Origin: CAZSDP01 sp964605665
Lineage (GTDB): Bacteria > Planctomycetota > UBA8108 > UBA1146
NCBI GenBank assembly: GCA_964605665.1
Contig: CAZSDP010000030.1
Location: forward strand, 1-55,349
Direction: 5' to 3'
Length of the DNA: 55,349 bases
Shown here: positions 1 through 7,848 of the stretch, one piece after another
How the letters are laid out: each line of letters starts with the position of its first letter
Numbering within the stretch: position 1 is the first letter of the stretch
The notes under the pieces: model-generated
Seen by the model: the letters and a program-made list of their open reading frames with translations, nothing else
What the model was told of the DNA's origin: nothing
The model's database searches: none
Translations under genes and position numbers: made by a program

Positions 1-549
1 GGCCAGGGCGGCGGAGGCCGCGATGGCCGAGGTGGCCGAGGTGGCCGAGATCGCCGTGGGCGCCGCAAAGAGGAAGATGAAGGCCCACGCTACGAAGAGC
101 GGACGGTGCAGATCAACCGAGTCGCCGCGACGGTCAAGGGTGGCCGCAGAATGTCGTTTAGCGCCTTAGTGGTCCTCGGGGACAAGAAGGGCACAGTCGG
201 CATCGGATTCGGCAAAGCGAAGGAGGTCCCGAGCGCTATCGAGAAGGCGCAAAAGGACGCTCGCAAGAAAATGGTGAAGATCTGCCTCAAGGGGACTACG
301 ATCCCGCACGATGTCATAGGGAGAGCAGGGACCTCCAAGGTGCTGCTCCTGCCCGCGTCCCCAGGAACTGGCGTGATCGCCGGCGCCTCGGTTCGAGCGG
401 TACTCGAGTGTGCGGGTATCGGTGACATACTGACAAAGCAGTATGGAAGCGGGAACCCCCTCAATGTGGTGAAAGCTACATTGGAAGGGCTGAGTTCATT
501 ACGAACCAAGGAAGTGGTCGAAAAGCTACGAGGGGTGACGCTCCCATGA
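1..549 (+). CDS. rpsE: 30S ribosomal protein S5, 5' end outside window
   Basis: Ribosomal protein S5 of the small subunit, involved in decoding accuracy. The reading frame is open from base 1, so the start lies upstream; 182 residues are visible. The S5 core begins near visible residue 33 (ERTVQINRVA) and runs through the double-stranded RNA-binding region (VKGGRRMSFSALVVLGD) to the C-terminal fold (GTGVIAGASVRAVLE). A GTG at 106 could be taken as a start, but it would cut off the conserved EERxVQINRV segment, so I reject it. The first ~25 visible residues are Gly/Arg-rich, built partly on a 9-bp DNA repeat. The stop overlaps the start of rplO (ATGA), and no rpmD lies between them. Confidence 0.96.
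   Translation, partial: GQGGGGRDGRGGRGGRDRRGRRKEEDEGPRYEERTVQINRVAATVKGGRRMSFSALVVLGDKKGTVGIGFGKAKEVPSAIEKAQKDARKKMVKICLKGTTIPHDVIGRAGTSKVLLLPASPGTGVIAGASVRAVLECAGIGDILTKQYGSGNPLNVVKATLEGLSSLRTKEVVEKLRGVTLP
25..51 (+). repeat. 9-bp tandem repeat in rpsE
   Basis: Three consecutive copies of ggccgaggt (the last copy ends in gat) lie in frame in the Gly/Arg-rich N-terminal extension of S5 and encode Gly-Arg-Gly units. This is a slippage-prone repeat; copy number may differ between strains. Confidence 0.8.
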
Positions 550-986
550 ATCTCAGTGACCTGAACCAACGCTCGGAACGCTATAAAGCTCGAAAGCGAG
601 TGGGGCGTGGAACCGGCTCGGGCACCGGGAAAACCTCTACGCGAGGGCAGAAGGGCCAGAAGTCTCGTTCTGGTTACAGCCGTACGTGGAGTTTCGAGGG
701 AGGTCAAATTCCTCTCTTCCGTAAACTACCGAAGCGGGGATTCAACAACGTCTTCAAGACCCAATACGACGTCGTGAATGTGGATACTCTGAACCGACTC
801 GACGATGGGGCCACCGTCACGATCGATTCCCTGGTCGCCGCCGGAATGGTGAAAAACCCTCACGGGAAGCTGAAAGTTCTCGGGCGAGGCAAGCTCGAGA
901 AGAAGCTAACTGTGGAAGCTGTGAAATTCACCGCCACGGCGCGCCAGCAGATCGAGGCGCTCGGGGGGGAAGCGAAAGAGATCTAG
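546..986 (+). CDS. rplO: 50S ribosomal protein L15
   Basis: Ribosomal protein L15, a 146-residue large-subunit protein bound to 23S rRNA. Recognised from the Gly/Arg/Lys-rich N-terminal tail (residues ~18-45, with GRGTGSGTGKTSTRGQKGQ) and the segment FEGGQIPLFRKLPKRGF that follows it. Length is typical. The ATG overlaps the rpsE stop by four bases, indicating translational coupling, and secY begins at the base after the rplO stop. In many bacteria rpmD (L30) sits between S5 and L15; here there is no room for it. Confidence 0.97.
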   Translation: MNLSDLNQRSERYKARKRVGRGTGSGTGKTSTRGQKGQKSRSGYSRTWSFEGGQIPLFRKLPKRGFNNVFKTQYDVVNVDTLNRLDDGATVTIDSLVAAGMVKNPHGKLKVLGRGKLEKKLTVEAVKFTATARQQIEALGGEAKEI

Positions 987-2342
987 ATGCGAACGGTTTT
1001 CAAGGTCCTTCGGAACATTCTGGGGATTCCCGAACTTCGGCGTCGATTGGCGTTCACCGTTCTGATGCTGGGTGTCTATCGAATTGGCTTCCACATTTTT
1101 CTCCCTGGGGTGAACGTCGACGCGATCGACCAGCTCACCAGGTCTCAACGGGAGTCAGGTGGGGGTCTTTTCCAGTTCGTCCAGATGACGAGTGCGCTCA
1201 CCGGTGGTGATTTGGCAAATGCCACCGTGTTCTCTCTCGGAATCATGCCCTACATCAGCGCCTCCATCATCTTCTCCCTGCTGGTCAAGGTGTTCCCAAA
1301 GTTGGAACAGCTACAGAAGGAGGGGGAAGCGGGGCGGAAGACGATCACCCGCTATACGCGCTATTCGACGGTAGCGCTCTGCCTCGTCCAGGGGATGTTC
1401 GTGCTCGCTTTCCTGAGATCGACGACTTCCACGGGAGTCCAGATTTCAGAGGGTGGGTTCTTCATGGGCATGCTCCAACTGATGGTGCTGACCGGTGGGA
1501 CACTCTTCCTGATGTGGTTGGGTGAGAAGATCACCGAATATGGTATCGGGAATGGAATTTCCCTGATCATCATGGCTGGCATTATCGCTGCGATGCCCGC
1601 AGCGATGATCGGGCTACTCGACAACTTCGGAAACCTCGGAGTTGACGAGAGACCATTCTTCGTACTGAAGATGATTCTCTTGGTCCTGATGTTCTTTGCG
1701 ATCGTTGCTGCGGTGGTCTTCATCACCAAAGGGCAGCGGCGGATTCCGATTCAGCAAGCTCGAGTGACGCGAGGCCGCAAGACGACCGGTGGAAGCCGGC
1801 ATTACATGCCGATCCGCGTGAATTCTGCGGGCGTGCTTCCGATCATCTTTGCGCAGTCGCTGCTGATCTTGCCGACTGGCCTCGCCAGTTACGTCTTTGG
1901 CGACAGTCGCTGGATCGCACTCTTCTCTCCGGGCGCGTTCTGGTACCAAGTGTTCTACGTCTCGATGATCGCATTCTTCACCTACTTCTGGACCTCCCTC
2001 TACTTCAATCCGACGGAGATCGCCAACAACATGAAGGAGTACGGGTCGTTCATCCCGGGGATTCGTCCGGGGAAACGAACCGCGGAGTACCTCCAGCAGG
2101 TGATCAATCGAATCACCCTCGCAGGAGCTGTCTTCCTTGCTGCGATCGCGTTGACGCCGCAGTTGATCGCCTCCAGCTTGGATGTCGACTTCTTCATCGC
2201 CAGTTTCCTTGGGGGAACCGGGATCTTGATCGTGGTTGGAGTTGCCCTCGACTTGGTCGATAAGATCGAGTCCCAGCTGCTGGTGCGGCACTACGAGGGC
2301 TTTGTTCGGACTCCGCAGGAGAAGGCGGGGAGCTCGTCGTGA
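987..2342 (+). CDS. secY: Sec translocon channel subunit SecY
   Basis: SecY, the pore-forming inner-membrane subunit of the SecYEG translocon that exports signal-peptide proteins and inserts membrane proteins. The 451-residue length fits the family. Visible hallmarks are the N-terminal IPELRRRLAFTVLMLGVYRIG, the plug/TM2 region LGIMPYISASIIFSLL, the ITKGQRRIPIQQARVTRG cytoplasmic loop, the later loop with GIRPGKRTAEYL, and FLGGTGILIVVGVALD near the C-terminus. Multiple hydrophobic segments are spaced as for ten helices. It abuts rplO and ends the upstream operon; a strong hairpin lies ~115 nt downstream. The many secreted proteins in this window would depend on this channel. Confidence 0.97.
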   Translation: MRTVFKVLRNILGIPELRRRLAFTVLMLGVYRIGFHIFLPGVNVDAIDQLTRSQRESGGGLFQFVQMTSALTGGDLANATVFSLGIMPYISASIIFSLLVKVFPKLEQLQKEGEAGRKTITRYTRYSTVALCLVQGMFVLAFLRSTTSTGVQISEGGFFMGMLQLMVLTGGTLFLMWLGEKITEYGIGNGISLIIMAGIIAAMPAAMIGLLDNFGNLGVDERPFFVLKMILLVLMFFAIVAAVVFITKGQRRIPIQQARVTRGRKTTGGSRHYMPIRVNSAGVLPIIFAQSLLILPTGLASYVFGDSRWIALFSPGAFWYQVFYVSMIAFFTYFWTSLYFNPTEIANNMKEYGSFIPGIRPGKRTAEYLQQVINRITLAGAVFLAAIALTPQLIASSLDVDFFIASFLGGTGILIVVGVALDLVDKIESQLLVRHYEGFVRTPQEKAGSSS

Positions 2343-2515
2343 GAGCTGTCTTCTCCGCGCCACTCGGTGCGGGGGAGGAACCGCGATTCGCACGGGTGAT
2401 CAAAGATTGCGCTGGTCTGCAGTTCGAAGGAAGTGTCGAGGAACGACGATCGTTGTATCGGGTCTGTGGGCCGCTCAAGCGGTTCACAGACCCGCTCTCT
2501 TTCTATCGCGTTTAG
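2339..2515 (+). other. 58-codon GTG frame coupled to secY stop; possible adk remnant
   Basis: A GTG start overlaps the secY stop (GTGA), after an AAGGCGGGG stretch that could serve as a weak ribosome binding site. The 58-residue product begins MRAVFSAPLGAGEEPRF, loosely reminiscent of the adenylate kinase N-terminus (MRIVLLGPPGAGKGTQ), the gene that often follows secY. The P-loop Lys-Gly-Thr is not preserved, and the frame ends inside or just after a terminator-like hairpin. It may be a decayed adk stub or chance. I do not claim a functional protein. Confidence 0.18.
2459..2502 (+). terminator. Rho-independent terminator after secY
   Basis: A 10-bp perfect stem (cgggtctgtg 2459-2468 with cacagacccg 2485-2494) encloses a second small stem (ccgc/gcgg around tcaa). 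A pyrimidine-rich tail ctctctttct follows. It would end the rpsE-rplO-secY transcript and separate map from the operon. Confidence 0.75.
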
Positions 2516-2821
2516 TTTTCCTGTCCGATAACTTTCGTTTTCCCAAGAGGACTTTCCAAGGTGGTTGTGCATCGGTTCTGATCTGCTGCAGAGCAACGTG
2601 CAAAGTCGAGTTTGGGGGCTAGGCTTGCGGCGGGAAAACTCGCCGAGGTGGTCACGACACTCGATCAAAGATGGGTGTGCGTTGGCTGGGATCGTCACCC
2701 TGAAGCTTGTCGAAGGTGGGAGAAAAGTGGCTTCGTTTACCTTCGTGAGGGTGAGTTCGAAGAGAGACACATCGCGACCAACTGCGAACTTGGCAACTGA
2801 GACGTTTAGGGGGCCTGAACA
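2516..2821. other. Intergenic region upstream of map
   Basis: About 300 bases with no convincing gene. A TTG-start frame (2612-2800) lacks a ribosome binding site and matches nothing I recognise. No clear -35/-10 pair was seen. A gggggc stretch near 2809 probably serves as the map ribosome binding site. Confidence 0.5.
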
Positions 2822-3619
2822 GTGATGCAGCTGAAGTCTCCTCGCGAGATCGATCGGATGGCCGCTGCTGGCCAAATTGTGGGACGAGCTTTTCACGAAG
2901 TCGTGCAACGGCTGGTAACCCCCGGCCACTCGACGAAAGAGATTGATGAGGCGATCCGTGAATTTGTGCAGGGAGAGGGTGGGGAACTCCTCTTCTTCAA
3001 CTATCACGGTTTCCCGGCCAACTCTTGCATTTCGGTGAACGAAGAAGTGGTTCACGGGATTCCGGGGCCACGGCTGCTCGCCGAGGGAGATCTGGTCAGT
3101 ATCGACATCGGGGTGCGGATCGACGGATTCTGTGGAGATTCAGCGCGGACCTTCGAGGTGGGCGAAGTCTCTGCGGAAGCGCGGTCCGTCTATGACTGTT
3201 GCATGAGGGCACTCGCGGCGGGAATCGAGGAGGCGAGACCTGGCAATCGTCTCTCGGAGCTGTGTGGGGCTATCGAGGCAGTCATCCGTGAGTCTCGGCT
3301 CGGATTGGTCGAAAAATTCGTCGGGCACGGGATCGGCCGAGAAATGCACGAAGAGCCTCAAGTGCCCAACTTCGTGGGGGGGCAGTTCGAGCGCTTCGAC
3401 CCAGAATTGCGGCCAGGCTTAGTCTTGGCGATCGAGCCGATGGTCAATTCCGGCTCAGGGGACGTGAAGACGCTGAATGACGGCTGGACGGTCGTGACCG
3501 TCGATGGCGGGGTTTCCAGCCACTGTGAGCACACTGTGGCGGTGACGGAATCGGGCCCTCGCGTTTTGACTCTCGCTCCTGGCGAGAGCTGGCCTCCGGA
3601 GCGATTCCCAAGCGATTAG
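2822..3619 (+). CDS. map: Methionine aminopeptidase, type I
   Basis: Removes the N-terminal methionine from nascent proteins using two metal ions. All five metal ligands of the family are visible: D95 in SIDIG, D106 in GDSAR, H169 in GHGIG, E205 in IEPMV and E236 in CEHTV; the substrate-side H78 (VVHGIPG) is present too. The 265-residue length is typical of type I without the N-terminal zinc finger. Start: GTG at 2822 lies 8 nt after a ggggg ribosome binding site; the adjacent ATG at 2825 is an equally possible start and removes one residue. It sits alone between the secY terminator and the alpha-operon promoter, without the adk and infA neighbours common elsewhere. Confidence 0.95.
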   Translation: MMQLKSPREIDRMAAAGQIVGRAFHEVVQRLVTPGHSTKEIDEAIREFVQGEGGELLFFNYHGFPANSCISVNEEVVHGIPGPRLLAEGDLVSIDIGVRIDGFCGDSARTFEVGEVSAEARSVYDCCMRALAAGIEEARPGNRLSELCGAIEAVIRESRLGLVEKFVGHGIGREMHEEPQVPNFVGGQFERFDPELRPGLVLAIEPMVNSGSGDVKTLNDGWTVVTVDGGVSSHCEHTVAVTESGPRVLTLAPGESWPPERFPSD

Positions 3620-3630
3620 TCGGTAAACAA

Positions 3631-3682
3631 CCCTCTGGGAGGGGTTCTTCCCCCTCCGACACCCCCCCCATCGGGGGGAGGG
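3631..3682 (+). terminator. GC-rich inverted repeats after map, possible terminator
   Basis: Two adjacent hairpins: gaggggttcttcccccctc-type pairing (3639-3644 with 3651-3656), and a run of eight C facing six G across 3662-3678. No T-tract follows, so termination would not be classically Rho-independent. Confidence 0.35.
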
Positions 3683-3715
3683 ACCGCAAAATCTAATTCT
3701 GCCCGGTTTTAGCCG

Positions 3716-3745
3716 TTGACCGGCGAGCCCGAAGTTCGCTATGCT
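3716..3745 (+). promoter_or_regulatory. Sigma70-type promoter for the rpmJ-rplQ operon
   Basis: TTGACC (3716-3721), an 18-nt spacer and TATGCT (3740-3745), directly after the map hairpins and ~260 nt before rpmJ. It implies a long leader for the alpha operon, possibly involved in ribosomal-protein feedback; no known leader structure was recognised. Confidence 0.6.
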
Positions 3746-4007
3746 CCGCGGTTTGACGACAGATTCACGTGGGTTCGTCCGCCCATCCCGGTCCCCTTTG
3801 TGACGGCCGATCAGGTCAGCCAAAGAATTGGGTGCCGAAGAACTCTTCCCTTCAACCCGCAGTGGTGTGGGTGCGGGGGGATGAACGCTCTAACGTTTCC
3901 TTCGCGAAGTGATGGGTTCGCCCGCTTCGTAACGGAGACGAGAGTTGCGGATCGATGGTCAGTGATGAATTCAGACGAGCAGTGACGTCAGAGGGAAAGT
4001 CGGATTG

Positions 4008-4124
4008 ATGAAGGTGAGAGCTTCAGTGAAGCGGATCTGCGAAAACTGCAAGATCATTCGCCGCAAGGGAGTGGTGCGAGTGATCTGCACCGATCCGCGT
4101 CACAAACAGCGTCAGGGGAAGTAG
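4008..4124 (+). CDS. rpmJ: 50S ribosomal protein L36, zinc-binding form
   Basis: A 38-residue protein starting MKVRASVKRICENCK and ending HKQRQGK, the standard L36 pattern. The zinc ligands are present as C11-x2-C14, C27 and H32, so this is the C+ (zinc-containing) paralogue. It begins the alpha operon, with a gaggga ribosome binding site upstream, and is followed four bases later by rpsM. infA, which often precedes rpmJ, is not found in any frame between map and rpmJ. Confidence 0.95.
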   Translation: MKVRASVKRICENCKIIRRKGVVRVICTDPRHKQRQGK

Positions 4125-4128
4125 GGAA

Positions 4129-4497
4129 ATGCCTCGATTGCAAGGCGTCGATATTCCGCCGAACAAACGTACCCACATCTCGTTGACCTACATTTACGGT
4201 GTGGGGCACACGACGGCGATGGAAATCTGTAAGGTCGCCGGCATCGATCCGGCCTTGAAGGCGAAGGATCTCAGTGACGATGAGTTGAGTCGCATCGGCA
4301 CAGTCATTGAGAACAGCCATGTGGTGGAGGGTTCTCTCCGCCGACAGATCCAACAGAACATCGGTCGGCTGAAGGATATCGCTAGCTACCGTGGCATGCG
4401 TCATCGTCGAGGATTGCCGGTACGTGGGCAAAAAACCCGGACGAACGCGAGGACCCGTAAGGGACCGAAGCGTCTCGTCGCGAAGAAGAAGAAGTGA
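4129..4497 (+). CDS. rpsM: 30S ribosomal protein S13
   Basis: Ribosomal protein S13 (122 residues), head of the 30S subunit, contacting tRNA and the intersubunit bridge. It shows the helix-two-turn-helix segment (THISLTYIYGVGHTTAMEIC), the conserved YRGMRHRRGLPVRGQ stretch and the basic C-terminal tail ending KKKK. Start and length are standard. It is tightly packed between rpmJ (4 nt) and rpsK (3 nt), as in alpha operons of most bacteria. Confidence 0.97.
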   Translation: MPRLQGVDIPPNKRTHISLTYIYGVGHTTAMEICKVAGIDPALKAKDLSDDELSRIGTVIENSHVVEGSLRRQIQQNIGRLKDIASYRGMRHRRGLPVRGQKTRTNARTRKGPKRLVAKKKK

Positions 4498-4500
4498 TCG

Positions 4501-4881
4501 ATGGGTAAGAAGGCTAAAAAGAAGGTCAAGCGCAATGTTTCGCGTGGAGTATTCCACATCAAAGCGACCTTCAACAACACAATCATCACGGTGACCGATC
4601 GAGAAGGACAAGCTCTCTGCTCAGCGAGCGGAGGGTCAGTCGGTTACAAGGGGAGTCGAAAGTCGACCCCTTTCGCTGCTCAGCGAGCCGCTGAGTTCTG
4701 TGCCGGCATCGTGAAGAAAATGGGAGTCAAAGAGGTCGATATTCGCGTCAAGGGGCCTGGGTCGGGGCGTGAGTCCGCGATTCGGGCGATCCAGACTGCG
4801 GGGCTCGACATTCACGCGATCGAAGACGTGACCCCGCTTCCGCACAATGGTTGTCGACCGCGTAAGCGGCGCCGAGTCTGA
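4501..4881 (+). CDS. rpsK: 30S ribosomal protein S11
   Basis: Ribosomal protein S11 (126 residues) of the 30S platform near the mRNA exit. Diagnostic segments: IKATFNNTIITVTD near residue 20, GSRKSTPFAAQ near residue 58 and the C-terminal IEDVTPLPHNGCRPRKRRRV. The Lys-rich N-terminus is normal for the family. It starts 3 nt after rpsM. Confidence 0.97.
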   Translation: MGKKAKKKVKRNVSRGVFHIKATFNNTIITVTDREGQALCSASGGSVGYKGSRKSTPFAAQRAAEFCAGIVKKMGVKEVDIRVKGPGSGRESAIRAIQTAGLDIHAIEDVTPLPHNGCRPRKRRRV

Positions 4882-4898
4882 GAAGGTAGGACGATTTC

Positions 4899-5525
4899 AT
4901 GGCCCGATACCTCGGACCCAAGTGCCGTCTTTGTCGGCGTGAAGGTGAGCGACTCTATCTCAAGGGATCGCGTTGCCACACCGCGAAGTGCGCGGTTTCA
5001 AAGCGCGCATACGTTCCCGGCATGCACGCATTTCGACGGAGCCGGATGTCTGAATATGGTGCCCGTCTCCGTGAGAAGCAAAAGACCAAGCGGATCTATG
5101 GCGTGCTCGAACGGCAGTTCCACAAGTACTTCAGCGAGGCTGAGAGATTGCGTGGGAACACCGGTGAGAATCTCTTGGTTCTCCTCGAGCGTCGACTCGA
5201 CAATGTCGTGTATTCACTCGGCTTTGCTGAAAGCCGAGCGCAAGCTCGCCAGGTCGTTGCTCATGGGCACATTGCGGTCAACGGACGCAAGCTCGATATC
5301 CCCTCTTACCTGGTGAAGGTGGGAGATGTGATTTCACCCAAGAGCCACAAGAAGAGTGAGGGGATGGTCCGCGAAAAGGTCGAAGGATCGAGCGGACACA
5401 CTGTCCCGAATTGGTTGTCCCTCGATGCGAAGGAACTGAAGGGGACTGTGAGTCAGGCGCCGAGTCGGGAAGATGTCGTTCTTCCGATCAACGAGGCGTT
5501 CATCGTCGAATTCTGTTCGCGGTAA
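4899..5525 (+). CDS. rpsD: 30S ribosomal protein S4, zinc-binding form
   Basis: Ribosomal protein S4 (208 residues), a primary 16S rRNA binder and assembly nucleator. The N-terminal domain carries C9-x2-C12-x13-C26-x4-C31, the zinc-ligand set of C+ S4 proteins. The S4 RNA-binding domain follows (residues ~96-160, RLDNVVYSLGFAESRAQARQ, then VAHGHIAVNGRKLDIPSYL). The C-terminal NEAFIVEFCSR matches family ends. A ggtagg site precedes the ATG. In alpha operons S4 often represses its own operon; nothing here proves that. Confidence 0.97.
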   Translation: MARYLGPKCRLCRREGERLYLKGSRCHTAKCAVSKRAYVPGMHAFRRSRMSEYGARLREKQKTKRIYGVLERQFHKYFSEAERLRGNTGENLLVLLERRLDNVVYSLGFAESRAQARQVVAHGHIAVNGRKLDIPSYLVKVGDVISPKSHKKSEGMVREKVEGSSGHTVPNWLSLDAKELKGTVSQAPSREDVVLPINEAFIVEFCSR

Positions 5526-5711
5526 GCAGACTAAGGACGGAGCGAACGACGTCGGAGTACGTCGGAGCTGTCGATTTAAAGAACAACCTCTCGAATACGA
5601 GCCGCTCTCTCGGGGAGACCTTGGCGAGCGGCGATCTCTGGATGCGACCGGTTGGGGAAGGCCTCACGAGGGTCGGGGTCGGCCAGACGTCGCGAAGGGA
5701 GTCCACCAAAT

Positions 5712-6698
5712 ATGTCGATGCGAGTTCGCTGGCGCGAGTTCGAACTTCCGAACCGGGTCGAGTGCCTGGAAGAGTCGAAGACACCGAGCTACGGCCATTT
5801 TCTCATCGAACCGTTCGAACGAGGGTTCGGACACACCATCGGGAACAGTCTCCGCAGAGTTCTCCTCTCTTCCATCGAAGGTGCGGGAATTGTCCAGGCG
5901 CGAATCGAGGGCGTGGATCATGAGTTCACGACCAAAGAGGGCGTCATGGAGGACATCACCCATGTGGTCCTCAATCTGAAGCAAGTGCTCGTTTGCTTGG
6001 ATGACGGAGATGAAGCCGAGATCTTCATCAAGAAGAGTGGGGCGGGGCCGATCACATCTGCTGACATTGAGCACGACGAGAACGTGCGGGTGGTCAGCGG
6101 TGATCAAGTGATTGCGACCCTCACATCGGATGTCGAATTCAATGCAATCCTGAAGGTTCGTAAGGGGCGCGGGTATCAAACCGCGGCTGAGAATTCCTCG
6201 GGGGAGCAAGAGATCGGTTCGATTTGGATGGACTCCACGTTTTCTCCGGTGACGCGCGTCCGTTACCGCGTCGAAAATACCCGAGTGGGGCAGCTGACGA
6301 ACTACGACCGCTTGAGTCTAGAAATCTGGACCAACGGTACGGTCTCCCCTGAGAATGCGTTGGTTGAGGGTGCGAAGATTCTTCGCAAGCACCTCAATCC
6401 GCTCGTGAAGTACTTCGAACTCGGTAGCGAGGTTCTGCAACCTCGATTGCCCGAGGTTCCGGAGGAACCCGGTGAAGATGAAGAGCTGAAGAAGCTCTAT
6501 GACTTGCCGATCTCTCATCTCGAGCTCTCAGTTCGAGCTTCGAACTGTTTGGAATCGGAGAATATTTCGACGATTCGAGAGCTGGTCGCTCGAGGCGAAG
6601 ATGAGCTTCTTCGAATTCGAAACTTCGGGCAAACTTCGCTGGATGAGCTGAAGGAGAAGCTCGGGGAGCTGAACTTGAAACTGGGCGTCGGTCGTTGA
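5712..6698 (+). CDS. rpoA: RNA polymerase alpha subunit
   Basis: Alpha subunit of RNA polymerase: the N-terminal domain dimerises and nucleates enzyme assembly, the C-terminal domain contacts DNA and activators. The product is 328 residues when started at ATG 5712, chosen because aagggag lies 10 nt upstream and the product then begins MSMRVRWREFELP, as in other alpha subunits; ATG 5718 is an alternative. A frame reaching back to 5652 adds residues unlike the family. Visible: YGHFLIEPFERGFGHTIGNS, LRRVLLSS, and the alpha-CTD with LELSVRASNCLE, TIRELV and RIRNFGQTSLDEL. Between rpsD and this gene lie 186 nt without another gene. Confidence 0.96.
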   Translation: MSMRVRWREFELPNRVECLEESKTPSYGHFLIEPFERGFGHTIGNSLRRVLLSSIEGAGIVQARIEGVDHEFTTKEGVMEDITHVVLNLKQVLVCLDDGDEAEIFIKKSGAGPITSADIEHDENVRVVSGDQVIATLTSDVEFNAILKVRKGRGYQTAAENSSGEQEIGSIWMDSTFSPVTRVRYRVENTRVGQLTNYDRLSLEIWTNGTVSPENALVEGAKILRKHLNPLVKYFELGSEVLQPRLPEVPEEPGEDEELKKLYDLPISHLELSVRASNCLESENISTIRELVARGEDELLRIRNFGQTSLDELKEKLGELNLKLGVGR

Positions 6699-6726
6699 GC
6701 CTCGCCGAACAAAAAGGATTCTTTCG

Positions 6727-7146
6727 ATGCGACATCGTATAGCGGGCTACAAGCTGGGGCGGAATTCGTCTCACCGCAAAGCTCTCGCGAAGAACATGAT
6801 GCGTTCGTTCTTTCTCGAGTTCGACCGTAAGGGATACATTGTGACCACTCGTACCAAGGCGAAGTTTCTACAGCCAAAGGTCGAGAAGATGATTTCTTTG
6901 GCTCGAAACAAGACGGTCCACAATGTTCGTCGGGCGATGGCCGCCATTGGGGATCGAGAAGCGGTCACAAAGCTTTTCGACCAGATCGGCCCCTACTATG
7001 CGAGTCGACCGGGAGGGTATACCCGGGTGCTCGGACTCGCGAGGACCCGCCTCGGGGACAACGCTCCGCGGGCGTATTTCGGATATGTGCGCGAAGATGA
7101 AGAAGGTACAGAGGTCCTGGAAGCAACCGAGAGTTCCTCAACCTGA
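6727..7146 (+). CDS. rplQ: 50S ribosomal protein L17
   Basis: Ribosomal protein L17 (139 residues), lining the exit side of the 50S subunit. Recognised from the N-terminal MRHRIAGYKLGRNSSHRKAL, from TTRTKAKFLQPKVEKMI and from GGYTRVLGLARTRLGDNA. The Glu/Ser-rich end (EDEEGTEVLEATESSST) is a common kind of variable tail. Last gene of the alpha operon, followed by a strong terminator. Confidence 0.97.
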   Translation: MRHRIAGYKLGRNSSHRKALAKNMMRSFFLEFDRKGYIVTTRTKAKFLQPKVEKMISLARNKTVHNVRRAMAAIGDREAVTKLFDQIGPYYASRPGGYTRVLGLARTRLGDNAPRAYFGYVREDEEGTEVLEATESSST

Positions 7147-7202
7147 GCCGAGTTCGGGTCAGAAAGGCGGGATTTTCGGGCGGTTTTTTCGGGGATGATG
7201 AG

Positions 7203-7252
7203 CAATCTGGGTGGTGGCTCTTGGTGAGTCATTGCCCAGATTGTTTCTTTTT
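7203..7252 (+). terminator. Rho-independent terminator of the alpha operon
   Basis: A 9-bp perfect stem (caatctggg 7203-7211 with cccagattg 7235-7243) with a 23-nt loop, followed by tttcttttt. It ends the rpmJ-rplQ transcript. Confidence 0.8.
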
Positions 7253-7848
7253 GGTCTCGGGAGAGAGTCTTAGGGACTCACCGGTCAAATCTTCTCAAAG
7301 AGGCTTCCTGCGGGCCCAGATCGTGTTTTGAGCGGTTTCTTTATCTCAGCCGCCGACTGGTTTCTTTTGGGACAAACCGGTCTTCTCTATCGGACTATGC
7401 GAATAGTTCGACTCTGCGCAGGACTCGGTGCTTGACAACGACCGCTTTGCTTGCGACAACAAGACCATATTCGAAGGGAGCTGTTTCCGAGACCTGCTAC
7501 GGCTGGTAGGACGGGAGGCGGCGACCGGGTTCACAGGGTAGACCAATTCGATGGGTCGGTTTGCGTGAAGGTCGGCTTTTGGGGTTTCCAAAAGTCCATT
7601 TATTTTATCAATGGCCTTTTCAGCATGACTTGAACCGATTGAGTTGGGCTTAACTGTGGACAAGAGGAGCGTGTGGTAAGGAGTTTCTTCCTCTTTTCCC
7701 ACGCAGAATTCAGGTTACAGCCGTCGGCTTCCAGTGGGGGAGACTTTAGCTCCGCTCGAGGGGAGGTGGGGTCCCACCGGAATAATTCGCAATCAGGAGA
7801 CAGGGGGAGCGGCGAGTTCCCTCATTTGGGATTTGTTGGGAGGAGAAC
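7253..7848. other. Intergenic region before the secreted-protein array
   Basis: About 600 bases with no recognisable gene. It contains a terminator-like hairpin (7576-7594: cttttgg, loop ggttt, ccaaaag) followed by an AT-rich tail, which could mark the end of a short untranslated RNA. TTGACA at 7432 has no good -10 partner at normal spacing. The end holds the ribosome binding site of the next gene. Confidence 0.45.

Noticed and set aside
90..707. Minus-strand open frame opposite rpsE and rplO
   Set aside because: It lies antisense to two clear ribosomal protein genes and shows no family resemblance.
2612..2800. Plus-strand TTG frame of 62 codons between secY and map
   Set aside because: No ribosome binding site, no recognised family; chance open frame is likelier.
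3716..3985. Plus-strand frame before rpmJ, considered as infA or a leader peptide
   Set aside because: It shows none of the IF-1 motifs, it overlaps the promoter and has no ribosome binding site at its start.
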